DNA from: Deltaproteobacteria bacterium
GTDB taxonomy: Bacteria; Myxococcota; Myxococcia; SLRQ01
Reading direction: 5' to 3'
DNA length: 44,416 nucleotides
Assembly (NCBI GenBank): GCA_029210625.1
Contig: JARGFU010000033.1
Coordinates: 1-44,416 of the forward strand
Under the pieces are notes generated by a model that saw only the letters and a program-made list of their open reading frames with translations, ran no database searches and was not told the DNA's origin. The translations under genes and the position numbers were made by a program. Below, piece by piece: positions 8,917 through 17,100 of the stretch (position 1 is the stretch's first letter; the number at the start of each line of letters is the position of its first letter).

Positions 8917-10521
8917 ATGAAGTGGAATCTGCGACGGAAGATCTTCCTGCCCACGGCCACCACCATCTGGGTCCTCTTGCTGATGATCGGGGTCCTGGTC
9001 TGGATCCTCGACGACGCCGCCGACGCCGGGGTCCGTCGGGCGCGGGGCATCTCGATCACCCAGGTGGGCGACCAGATGCACGAGGCCTTCCTCCACGGGA
9101 ACAGCGCGATGAAGGATCTCTTCTACGCCGAGCTCGGTGAGGCCGGGGTCGTGAAGGGTCACCTGGACACCTTCGACGAGCGCTACCTGGAGCTGGTCGG
9201 GCTGGTCGGAGAGGAGACCGAGGACGCGCTGCGGACCGAGCTCGCGGCGCACCTGGACACGATCCAGCAGCTCCGCGGGCGCTACCAGGAGAGCTTCGAC
9301 CGTGGCCTGGCGACCCCCGCCGAGGCGAAGGGGGCCGCCACCCGGCTGGCCGAGCTGGCCCAGGAACTCGGCGTCTCCCTCGACGCGTTCCACGATCGCG
9401 CGGTCTGGAATCTCGAGGAGCTCCGGGCCACCGACAAGGCGATCCAGCAGCGCGCCTTCTTCAGCTTCTTCATCTGCCTGACGCTCCTGATCGTGGTCTC
9501 GACCGTCGCCACCTGGCGGGTCTCGAAGGTGGTGACGAAGGGCGTGGATCGCCTCATCGACCGAGCCCGCAAGATCGCCGAGGGCGACCTGCGCGTCCGG
9601 GTCGAGGTCGAGACGAGTGACGAGCTGGCCGACCTCGCCGCGGCGTTCAACGAGATGACCGACGAGCTCCAGTCGATGGCCCAGGGGGTCAACGACGCCG
9701 CCCACGCCCTGAACGCCACCATCGGCGAGATGAGCTCGACGGTGGCCGAGCAGGCCGCCTCCCTCGAGCAGCAGGCCGCGGCGGTCACCGAGACCGTGGC
9801 CACCGTCGAGGAGATCACCCGCACGGCCCACCACGTCTCCGAGACCGCCAGCGGGGTGGTCGGCAGCGCCTCGAGCTCGGTGGAGGTCTCCGACTCGGGC
9901 AAGACAGCGGTCAGCCGGAGCATCGAGGGCATGATGGGCGTGCGCAGCCAGGTCGAGGAGATCGCCACGACGATCCTCGACCTCTCGGAGAAGACCCAGC
10001 AGATCGGCAGCATCATCGCCACCGTCGACGACTTCGCCGAGCAGTCGAGCCTGCTGGCGCTCAACGCCAGCATCGAGGCCGCGCGGGCGGGTGAGGAGGG
10101 GAAGGCCTTCTCGGTGGTCGCCGGCGAGGTGAAGAACCTGGCGGAGCAGTCCCGCCAGGCCACCGAGCGGGTGCGCGCCATCCTCTCGGAGATCCAGCAG
10201 GCCACGCACACCGCGGTGATGGTGACCGAGGAGGGCAGCAAGCGGGTCGAGCGGGGCGTCGAGCTCATCGAGTCGGCGGGCACCATCGTCGAGGAGCTCG
10301 CCGTGACCCTCCGGGGCACCGCCGACTCGGCCCGTCAGATCGCCTCGGCCGCCCAGCAGCAGGCGGGCGGCGTCTCCCAGATCTCCACCGCGATGGTGAG
10401 CATCGAGGAGTTCTCCCGCCAGAACCTCCTGGCGGTCCGCCAGACCGAGCACGCCTCACGCAGCGTCGCCGCGATCTCCGAGCAGCTCGAGGCCTCGGCG
10501 GCGCGCTACCAGACCGCCTGA
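8917..10521 (+). CDS. Methyl-accepting chemotaxis protein (transmembrane chemoreceptor 1)
   Basis: 534 residues. Layout: cytoplasmic MKWNLRRK start, membrane span at about 13-31, a helical periplasmic sensor of about 145 residues (four-helix-bundle style), a second span at about 186-205, a HAMP domain at about 206-260, then the long signalling coiled coil. The hairpin tip around DFAEQSSLLALNASIEAARA is the conserved CheA/CheW contact region. The last residues contain no CheR-tethering pentapeptide. From residue 341 to 452 it differs from the second receptor in this window (41388-43322) at only one position in 112, so both may feed the same kinase. It is a single gene behind a sigma54-type promoter. 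The 3' end overlaps the convergent hydrolase gene by 16 bases. Ligand unknown. Confidence 0.95.
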   Translation: MKWNLRRKIFLPTATTIWVLLLMIGVLVWILDDAADAGVRRARGISITQVGDQMHEAFLHGNSAMKDLFYAELGEAGVVKGHLDTFDERYLELVGLVGEETEDALRTELAAHLDTIQQLRGRYQESFDRGLATPAEAKGAATRLAELAQELGVSLDAFHDRAVWNLEELRATDKAIQQRAFFSFFICLTLLIVVSTVATWRVSKVVTKGVDRLIDRARKIAEGDLRVRVEVETSDELADLAAAFNEMTDELQSMAQGVNDAAHALNATIGEMSSTVAEQAASLEQQAAAVTETVATVEEITRTAHHVSETASGVVGSASSSVEVSDSGKTAVSRSIEGMMGVRSQVEEIATTILDLSEKTQQIGSIIATVDDFAEQSSLLALNASIEAARAGEEGKAFSVVAGEVKNLAEQSRQATERVRAILSEIQQATHTAVMVTEEGSKRVERGVELIESAGTIVEELAVTLRGTADSARQIASAAQQQAGGVSQISTAMVSIEEFSRQNLLAVRQTEHASRSVAAISEQLEASAARYQTA

Positions 10522-11627
10522 TCGCTCGCCCCGAGCTCCAGGAGCAGGCCCACGGCGCGCAGCTGGGAGTCGTGGCCTTTCACGCTGGCCTGGAAGTCGC
10601 CGTGGCCCTGGCCGGCGGTCATCAGGAAGTGCTTCTGCCTCGAGCCGAGGTGGCGGAAGTCGTCCCGGTAGGTCGCGCGGGGGGGTGAGAGGGGGTCGTG
10701 CTCGAAGGTCACCTGCACCACCGGCAGGGTGATGAGGCCGAGGGCCTCGGTCCAGCGATGAGCGCCGCTGCGGGTCGAGCCGAAGGCCAGGCCGTCGGAG
10801 AGCTGGGCCAGGTTCTTCCCGGTGGTCGCCTCGACGGTGCGCGAGAGCATCGCCTCGCGCAGCTCGAGCGGCGTGTTCTCCCGGCGAAGGAGCGCGTCGA
10901 AGAGGGCGGCGGGCAGGTGGCGGTGGGCCCAGAGCCCGAGACGGCGGCCGGGGAAGCGATCCACCACGAGCGGGGGCAGCCCGCCGAGGAGGCCGCCGGT
11001 GCCGGCGAGGAAGCGCAACTGGAGGTTCTCGCCGGTCAGGGCCACCGAGCCGGCGAAGAAGCCCGCGGCGCTCACCCTGGCCTGCCGCGCCCGGGCCACC
11101 TCGGGATCGAAGCAGGCCCCTTCCGCGCAGCGGGAGAGCCCGGCCAGGCTGGCCTTGAGGGTCATGGCGCCCTGGGAGTGGCCGAGGACCAGGATCTTCC
11201 GGCCGCGGTGAGCGGAGAGCCAGTCGATGGCCCGGGGCAGATCGTCGATGGCGATGTCGTCGAGGCTGGAGCGGGGCGGGTAGTCGGAGGCGCCGATGCC
11301 CCGGACGTGGAAGACCCAGGGCTCGATCCCGTGGCGGGCGAGGAAGCGGGCGAAGGAGACGCCGCGCTCGGGCCAGAGATCGAAGACCCGGCCGTTCTGG
11401 AACATCCCCGGCACCAGCAGCGCCACGGCCCGCGGGCGGGCGAGGGCGGGGCCGACGCGGGCGATCTCCAGGCAGTAGTCCGGGCGGGCGGCGCCCCGGC
11501 GCTCCGGCCGGGTGTCGGGACCGCAGAGGCGGTGCCGCTCCCAGTCACCGGCGGCGGGCGGCGCCTCGGGCAGGTGGGCGCAGCCGACGGCGAGGAGGGA
11601 GAGCGAGAGGAGGAGGAGGGCGCGCAT
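10506..11627 (-). CDS. Alpha/beta-hydrolase lipoprotein (lipase/esterase-like)
   Basis: 373 residues. The signal peptide ends with lipobox LAVGC (Cys16), so it should be anchored in the envelope. The hydrolase core shows GHSQG (149-153, nucleophile Ser151), an oxyanion-type HVRG-IGASDY segment (107-116), FEHDPLSPP (probable acid) and GQGHGDF near the C-terminus (probable catalytic His). The fold resembles lipases and esterases; the substrate is unknown. It is the last gene of the first exbB-exbD-tonB operon, and its ATG shares one base with the tonB stop (TGATG), so its translation is coupled to TonB. That coupling suggests it liberates or trims a compound taken up through the Ton system, which is inference. 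Confidence 0.85.
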   Translation of the reverse strand: MRALLLLSLSLLAVGCAHLPEAPPAAGDWERHRLCGPDTRPERRGAARPDYCLEIARVGPALARPRAVALLVPGMFQNGRVFDLWPERGVSFARFLARHGIEPWVFHVRGIGASDYPPRSSLDDIAIDDLPRAIDWLSAHRGRKILVLGHSQGAMTLKASLAGLSRCAEGACFDPEVARARQARVSAAGFFAGSVALTGENLQLRFLAGTGGLLGGLPPLVVDRFPGRRLGLWAHRHLPAALFDALLRRENTPLELREAMLSRTVEATTGKNLAQLSDGLAFGSTRSGAHRWTEALGLITLPVVQVTFEHDPLSPPRATYRDDFRHLGSRQKHFLMTAGQGHGDFQASVKGHDSQLRAVGLLLELGASDQAVW

Positions 11628-12418
11628 CAGTCGAGGAGGAAGGTGTAGGCGTAGTCGATCTCGGTGGAGACGGGATCGCCGTCCACCGTGGCCGGGTGGA
11701 AGCGCACCTGCCGCAGGGCGCGCACGGCCGCCGCGTCGAGCTCGGGATCCACGCTCTCGATCACCTTCACCTTCACCACCGCGCCGAGGTGGTTGATGGT
11801 CAGGTGCAGCTTCACCGTGCCCTCGATCCCCGCCTGCCGGGGGGCCTCGGGGTAGGGCACCCGCACCTCGCGGGCCACCCGGGGCAGGGTGGTGACCTTG
11901 TGGGGCGCGATGTACTTCTCGGCGCCGACGTAGGGCTGCACCGCCTCCGGCGCCACCTCGACCTTCTTGTCGGGGGTGCCGTAGAGGGTGTTGCCCACCG
12001 CCACCCGCATCCCGCTGCCCTTGCCGGCCCCCACGGTCGAGGAGAGGGAGATGCCGGTGACGAGCGGCACCGGCTTCTTCGGCGGCGCCTCCGGCGGCGG
12101 CTGGTTGCTCGGCGGAGGGGGCGGCGGCGTGTCGGGCTTGACCACCTCGGGGGGCGGCTTGGGCCGGGGCTTGGGCTTCGGCTTCGGCGGCTCCGGCTTC
12201 GGGGGCTCGGGCTCCGGGGGGGGCGGGGGCTCGGGCTTCGGCGGCTCCGGCTTCGGGGGCGCCTCCACCACCTCGAGCTCCACCACCCTCCGCTTGTTCA
12301 GATCGAGGCCCTTCGCCGGCCCGGTGGTGAAGAGGAGGAAGGCCACGCAGAGGGCGTGCAGGAGGATGGACCCGAGGAGCCCGAGGACGATCCGCAGGCT
12401 CAGGCCCTCGTTCCTCAC
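11627..12418 (-). CDS. tonB: TonB energy transducer 1
   Basis: 263 residues in the classic TonB layout: short cytoplasmic start, one membrane span (about residues 8-30), a periplasm-spanning Pro/Lys/Glu linker (about 50-120, repeated KPEPP units), and a C-terminal TonB domain (about 185-263) with VPYPEAPRQAGIEG, VDPELDAAAV and FHPA. It carries inner-membrane proton-motive energy from ExbBD to outer-membrane receptors. It overlaps the upstream exbD by 4 bases and shares one base with the downstream hydrolase gene. No receptor is encoded in this operon, so it must energise one encoded elsewhere. Confidence 0.95.
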   Translation of the reverse strand: MRNEGLSLRIVLGLLGSILLHALCVAFLLFTTGPAKGLDLNKRRVVELEVVEAPPKPEPPKPEPPPPPEPEPPKPEPPKPKPKPRPKPPPEVVKPDTPPPPPPSNQPPPEAPPKKPVPLVTGISLSSTVGAGKGSGMRVAVGNTLYGTPDKKVEVAPEAVQPYVGAEKYIAPHKVTTLPRVAREVRVPYPEAPRQAGIEGTVKLHLTINHLGAVVKVKVIESVDPELDAAAVRALRQVRFHPATVDGDPVSTEIDYAYTFLLD

Positions 12419-12894
12419 GGCGTCGCCGGCTCCGGCGCCGGGGCGTCGTTCGCGGGCGCGTCGGCGGTCTCGTTCTTCTCGATGTTGATCGCGAAGCGGC
12501 TCACGCCGAGGCCCTTCACCAGGTCGATGATGCGGACCACTCGCCCGTGGGAGACGGCCTTGTCGGCCGAGAGGATGGCCTGCAGCTTCTCGCCGGCGGC
12601 CTTGGCCTGGGCGAGCAGCTCGGGCACTGCGTTTCGCAGGTCGGCCTCGCTGCTGGGCTCACCGTTGAGGTAGATGGCGCCCTCGGAGTCGATCACCAGG
12701 GCCAGGGTGGTCTCGACCGTCTCGCCGGCGTTGGCCGCCTCGGGCAGGTCGATCTCGATGGTCTCGCGCACGATGTAGGTCGCGGTGACCATGAAGATGA
12801 TCAGCAGCACGAGGGTGATGTCGACCAGGGGCGTGACGTTGATCCCGCTGATGATCTCGTCTTCGTCGCCGCTGCCGAGGGTGCCGCCCGCCAC
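12415..12894 (-). CDS. exbD: ExbD/TolR-type biopolymer transport protein 1
   Basis: 159 residues with a single N-terminal membrane span (about 23-43) preceded by the conserved GINVTPLVD motif. Asp25 in the span is the proton-linked residue of the ExbD/TolR family. A periplasmic domain follows, with the typical ILSADKAVSHGRVVRIIDLVK segment cut into strand-helix units, and the tail is Ala/Pro-rich. It forms the proton channel complex with ExbB and drives TonB. It lies 12 bases after exbB 1 and overlaps tonB 1 by 4 bases. ExbD versus TolR cannot be told from sequence alone, but the adjacent tonB favours ExbD. Confidence 0.94.
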   Translation of the reverse strand: MAGGTLGSGDEDEIISGINVTPLVDITLVLLIIFMVTATYIVRETIEIDLPEAANAGETVETTLALVIDSEGAIYLNGEPSSEADLRNAVPELLAQAKAAGEKLQAILSADKAVSHGRVVRIIDLVKGLGVSRFAINIEKNETADAPANDAPAPEPATP

Positions 12895-12906
12895 GTCTCG
12901 CTCTCC

Positions 12907-13527
12907 CTAGTGCTTCTCGGCCTTGAGGCCGGCCAGGAGGGCCTGCCCGGCGGAGGTCGCGTCGGAGGTGATCCGCTTCTGCCACCGGGCGAAGACGTTG
13001 AAGGCCGCCACCGCGGGGAGGGCCACGAAGAGGCCGACGGCGGTGGCCACCAGGGCCTCGGAGATGCCCGCCATGACCACGTCGGGTCCGCCGCCCGCGC
13101 CGGCGGCGGCCAGATCGGCGAAGGCCCGGATGATGCCCAGCACCGTGCCGAAGAGGCCGATGAAGGGGGCGTTGTTCCCGAGGGTGCCCAGGAAGGAGAG
13201 GAAGCGCTCGTAGCCCTGCCGGCTCGTGGCGATCTCTCCCAGCAGGGTCGCCTCCACCGAGGCCGCGCCCTTCGGGGCCGCCGCGATGCCGGCCCGCAGG
13301 ACGTCGCCCACCATGCCGGGGACCTCACCGAGGCGCTTTCGGGCGCCCTCGAGGTCGGCCTCCCGCAGGTCCTTCATCAGCCCCGCGCTGGGCCGGTGGC
13401 CCCGCTTCGCGAAGTAGAGGGTGCGCTCGATCATCAACGCCACCGAGAGGATCGAGAGGATGACCAGCAGCCACAAGACCCACTCGGCGCCGATGAGGGT
13501 GAAATCGAGGAGAGCCCGGGTGAGCAT
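12907..13527 (-). CDS. exbB: ExbB/TolQ-type proton channel protein 1
   Basis: 206 residues of the MotA/TolQ/ExbB family. Three membrane spans: about 12-32, 110-135 and 152-178. The second and third contain the conserved LGTLGNNAPFIGLFGTVLGII and AGISEALVATAVGL cores (each under 22 residues), which line the proton path. I chose ATG 13527 because the upstream extension is not protein-like. A TTGACA-N18-TACCAA promoter (13534-13563) would start the transcript at or very near this ATG, leaving little or no leader. It heads the exbB-exbD-tonB-hydrolase operon and is paralogous to exbB 2 (31124-31819). Confidence 0.94.
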   Translation of the reverse strand: MLTRALLDFTLIGAEWVLWLLVILSILSVALMIERTLYFAKRGHRPSAGLMKDLREADLEGARKRLGEVPGMVGDVLRAGIAAAPKGAASVEATLLGEIATSRQGYERFLSFLGTLGNNAPFIGLFGTVLGIIRAFADLAAAGAGGGPDVVMAGISEALVATAVGLFVALPAVAAFNVFARWQKRITSDATSAGQALLAGLKAEKH

Positions 13528-13533
13528 CCAACC

Positions 13534-13563
13534 TTGGTACGGCCCTGGCCCGGCGGCTGTCAA
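13534..13563 (-). promoter_or_regulatory. Candidate promoter of Ton operon 1
   Basis: On the minus strand: TTGACA (13563-13558), 18-base spacer, TACCAA (13539-13534). The -35 is consensus and the -10 is weak. The expected transcript start falls at about 13527, the A of the exbB ATG. Confidence 0.4.
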
Positions 13564-13627
13564 GCAGGCCCCCCTTCCCCGAAAGACCCCTGGCCAAGCA
13601 TCCGGCGGAGGACTAAACGAGAGGGCG

Positions 13628-14092
13628 ATGACGATGCTGGTGGTCGACGCGCTCGCGGCGCTGGTGGAGGTCGAGCAGGCCATGGCGGTCTACTACCGCT
13701 GGCTGGCCGAGGTCTTCGAGGGGGATCCCGACGCCCGGGCGTGCTTCCGGGAGCTCGCGGACCAGGAGCAGAGCCACGCCACCCAGATCTCCCTCCAGCA
13801 CCGGATGGTCCGCAGCGCCAAGCTCACCGACGAGGTCGAGCTCGAGCGGGCGAAGATCGAGGCGGTGCGGACCAGCATCGCCCGCTTCCGGGAGCAGAAC
13901 CCCGAGCCACCCCTCTCCCACGCCGTTCTCTTCGCGGCGCGGCTCGAGTCCGGGGAGATCGAGCAGGCCTACCGGAACCTGCTCAACACCTCCTCGCCGC
14001 AGCTGGCCGGCTTCGTGAAGGGGATGATCCGGGCCGACGAGAAGCACGCCGAGAAGCTCCGCGAGCTCATGGCGAAGAAGAAGGTCGGCTGA
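13628..14092 (+). CDS. Ferritin-like / rubrerythrin-type diiron protein
   Basis: 154 residues, all helical. It carries the ligand pattern of a ferritin-like four-helix bundle: Glu in VEQAMAVYY (helix 1), ExxH in DQEQSH (helix 2), Glu in ESGEIEQAY (helix 3) and ExxH in ADEKHAE (helix 4), which should bind a diiron site. No rubredoxin Cys4 domain is present, so this is an erythrin-like short form. It may act in peroxide or iron handling. The start at 13628 follows GAGAGGG; an in-frame ATG two codons later is an alternative. It is divergent from Ton operon 1, separated by 100 bases. Confidence 0.82.
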   Translation: MTMLVVDALAALVEVEQAMAVYYRWLAEVFEGDPDARACFRELADQEQSHATQISLQHRMVRSAKLTDEVELERAKIEAVRTSIARFREQNPEPPLSHAVLFAARLESGEIEQAYRNLLNTSSPQLAGFVKGMIRADEKHAEKLRELMAKKKVG

Positions 14093-14095
14093 CCG

Positions 14096-14135
14096 TTCTC
14101 GAAGCCGGGAAGGTCGCTACCCCCCTTCTCGAAGC
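14096..14135. repeat. Two copies of TTCTCGAAGC spaced 30 bp apart
   Basis: TTCTCGAAGC occurs at 14096-14105 and 14126-14135, in the 63-base gap before the TPR-DUF3857 gene. Each copy contains the small inverted repeat TTC-TC-GAA. A 30-base period puts both on the same face of the helix, as expected of a paired operator. Could be chance. Confidence 0.3.
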
Positions 14136-14155
14136 TCTGGCATCCTGCCCACTCG

Positions 14156-17100
14156 ATGCGTTCTCTGGCGATCCTGGCCCTGGCGGCCAGCCTGGGGGCC
14201 GGGGCTCCGGCCGGATTCCCCACTCACGAGGGGGTCTCCGCCCGTCCCTACACCGACATCGAGGTGCAGCAGGTGGCGGGCCGCCTCCAGGCGGGGACGT
14301 CCGAGCCGGAGGCCATCGGCGAGCTGCTCCGCCTGCAGGAGCTCGAGACCGAGGCCAACGACCTCCCCGCCCTGCGGGACGCCTATCTGCGGGCGGCCTG
14401 GGCCCGCCGGGGCAGCGGTGAGCTGCGGGCCTACGCGCGCTGGCGGATCGCCCACGTCGAGTGGCGGCGGGGGCGCCGCCCCAAGGCCGCGCGCTGGATC
14501 CGCACCCTGGGCTTCGTGCAGCAGGTGGCCCTGATCGGGCCCTTCCCCTCGGTCCTCGAGGGCGAGACCAACGCCATCCGTCAGAGCCTGGACGAGGGGA
14601 GGGAGCTGGACCTCTCGGCGAAGGTCCCGGGGCGCTGGCCCGAGACCCCCTGGCGGACCCTCTCCGACATCGCCCCGCTGGGGCACTTCGACCTGGGGGC
14701 GCTCATCGAGCCGGCCGCCGAGTCGACGGTCTACGTCCGGGCCGTGATCGCCTCCGAGGAGCGGCAGGCGGCCGTGCTTCGGCTGGGGACCTCGGGGCCC
14801 ACGCGCCTCTGGCTGCGAGGGGCGCTGGTCTACGAGTCCGAGGCCGAGCACCCGGCGCGCTTCGATCAGCTGGCGGTGCCGGTGGTCCTCGGCGAGGGGA
14901 AGAACGAGCTCGTCCTCGAGCTCACCGGGACGGACGCCTCCCTGGGGCTCTTTCTGCGGGTCACCGAGGCCGACGGAGATCGCCTCTCGGGGGTGCGCGT
15001 CCTCGATCCCTTCCTCCCCGGCCGGATGGGACCGGCGCCCGAGGTGGAGGAGCACGTGGGCGGCCGGCGAGGACGCCGGGCGGCCCGCAACGGCAAGAGC
15101 GGAAAGAAGGGCCGGAACGGCAAGGTCGAGCCGGTCTTCCCGCCCCGGCCGATCACCCTCGAGTCCGCCCTGGAGGAGGAGCTCGCCGCCGCGCCCGAGA
15201 ACGCCGAGGCCTGGCTGGCCCTGGCCCTCCTGCGCAGCGCCCGGCCCCTGGAGCGCGGCCCCGAGGCCGCCGGGGTCCCCGAGCTGCGCACCGCCCTCTC
15301 GCACGTCCCCTCCGAGACCCCGCGGCTGGCCGCCGAGATCCACCGCCGCCTCGCTCGCTTCAGCGACGACACCAACGACGCGCTCGCTCACCTCGGGGCG
15401 GCGCGCGAGCTCGACCCGGACGACCCCCGGGTGGGCCTCGCCGAGGCGCGGGCGCGGCTCGACCTCGGCCGGGATCGCGAGGCCGTCGAGCACCTCCGGA
15501 CCCTGGTCGAGCGGACACCGCACTTCCTCGAGGGGCAGCTGCTCCTGGCGAGCACCGAGGGGCGGCTGGGCTTCCCGCAGGCCGAGGAGGCGCGCCTCGC
15601 CGCGGCCTACGAGCGCTGGCCCCGGGCGCGCCTCTCCCTCATGGCCCGGGCCCGCTGGCTGCGGGCCGAGGGGAGGATCGACGAGGCCCTCACCGCCTTC
15701 CGGGTGGCGGCGTCGCTCTACCCTGGCGACGATCGGGTGAGCTCGGCGCTGATCAGCACCCTCCTGCAGCGGGGGAACCTCGAGGACGCCCTGCGGGTGC
15801 TTGAGGCTCAGCTCGGCTACGAGCCGGGCCAGCCCCGGGGCTGGGTGCGGCTGGGAGATCTGCTCTCGGCCAACGGCCGGCCGAGCGCGGCCGAGCGCGC
15901 CTACGCCCGGGCCATCGCGCTCTGCCCGACCCGGGCGCGCTCCTGGCTCCGGCGCCTGCGCCACCACCTGCGCAACCAGGACGACGCGGCCGCCCGGGCG
16001 AGCCTGGTCCGGGCCGCCGAGCTGGCGCCCCAGGACACCGAGGTCGGGGAGCTCGCCCGCCTGCTGGGCACCGCCGCCCACCGCTTCGGCCAGGAGTACC
16101 TCGTCGACACCAGCACCCTGGGCGAGGTCATGGCCGAGGCGCCGGAGGACGAGTCCACCTGGACCCTCGTCATGCAGGATCTGGTCGAGGTCCACCCCAG
16201 CGGCCTGGCCTCGCGCCTGCACCAGGAGGTGCACCTGGCCCTCGACGAGCGCGGGGCCCGCGCCCTGCAGACCTTCTCGATCCCCTACACGCCGCAGGAC
16301 CAGGATCTGCGGATCGAGGCCGCCCGCCTCGTGCGGCCCGACGGCACGATCCTGGAGGCTCAGGAGACGGCGGACCGCTCCCTCTCCGAGCCCTGGTACC
16401 GCCTCTACTACGACACCCGCGCCCGCCAGCTCACCTTCCCCCGGGTCCGCCCCGGCGATCGCATCGAGCTGGTCTGGCGCCTGGACGACATCGCCGAGAC
16501 CAACTGGATGGGCGACTACTTCGGCGACCTGGTGAGCTTCCAGGGCACCACCTCCATCCGCTACCGGCGCTACCTCCTGATCACCCCGGAGGAGCGCGCG
16601 ATCCACGCCTCGAGGCTCGGGCTGCCCCGCCTGGAGCAGAAGGAGGAGCGCGACGCGCGCGGCCGGATCGTGCGCAGCTGGGAGGCCCGGGAGGTCCCGC
16701 GGGTGCAGCTCGAGCCGGGGATGCCCGGCTGGACCGAGGTCGCGGCCCACCTGCACGTCTCGACCTACGCCTCCTGGGGCGAGGTGGCGACCTGGTGGTG
16801 GGGCCTGGTCGAGGAGCAGCTCGAGCTCACCCCCGAGCTCGAGGAGCTGGCCGCCGCCCTCGTCGAGGAGATCCCCGAGGAGGACCTGCGCGCCCGGGTC
16901 GCGGCGGTCCACCGCTACGTGGTGCGCTCCACCCGCTACGTCGGCCTGGAGTTCGGGGTGCACGGCTTCAAGCCCTACCGGGTCGATCAGGTGAACCGCC
17001 GGCGCTTCGGTGACTGCAAGGACAAGGCGTCGCTGATGTTCAGCCTCCTTCGCAGCCTGGGGATCGACTCTCGCCTGGTGATCCTGCGCACCTCGGATCT

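Noticed and set aside
12120-12260. Tandem DNA repeat in the tonB 1 region
   Set aside because: It is simply the coding sequence of the Pro/Lys/Glu linker of TonB, not an independent repeat element.
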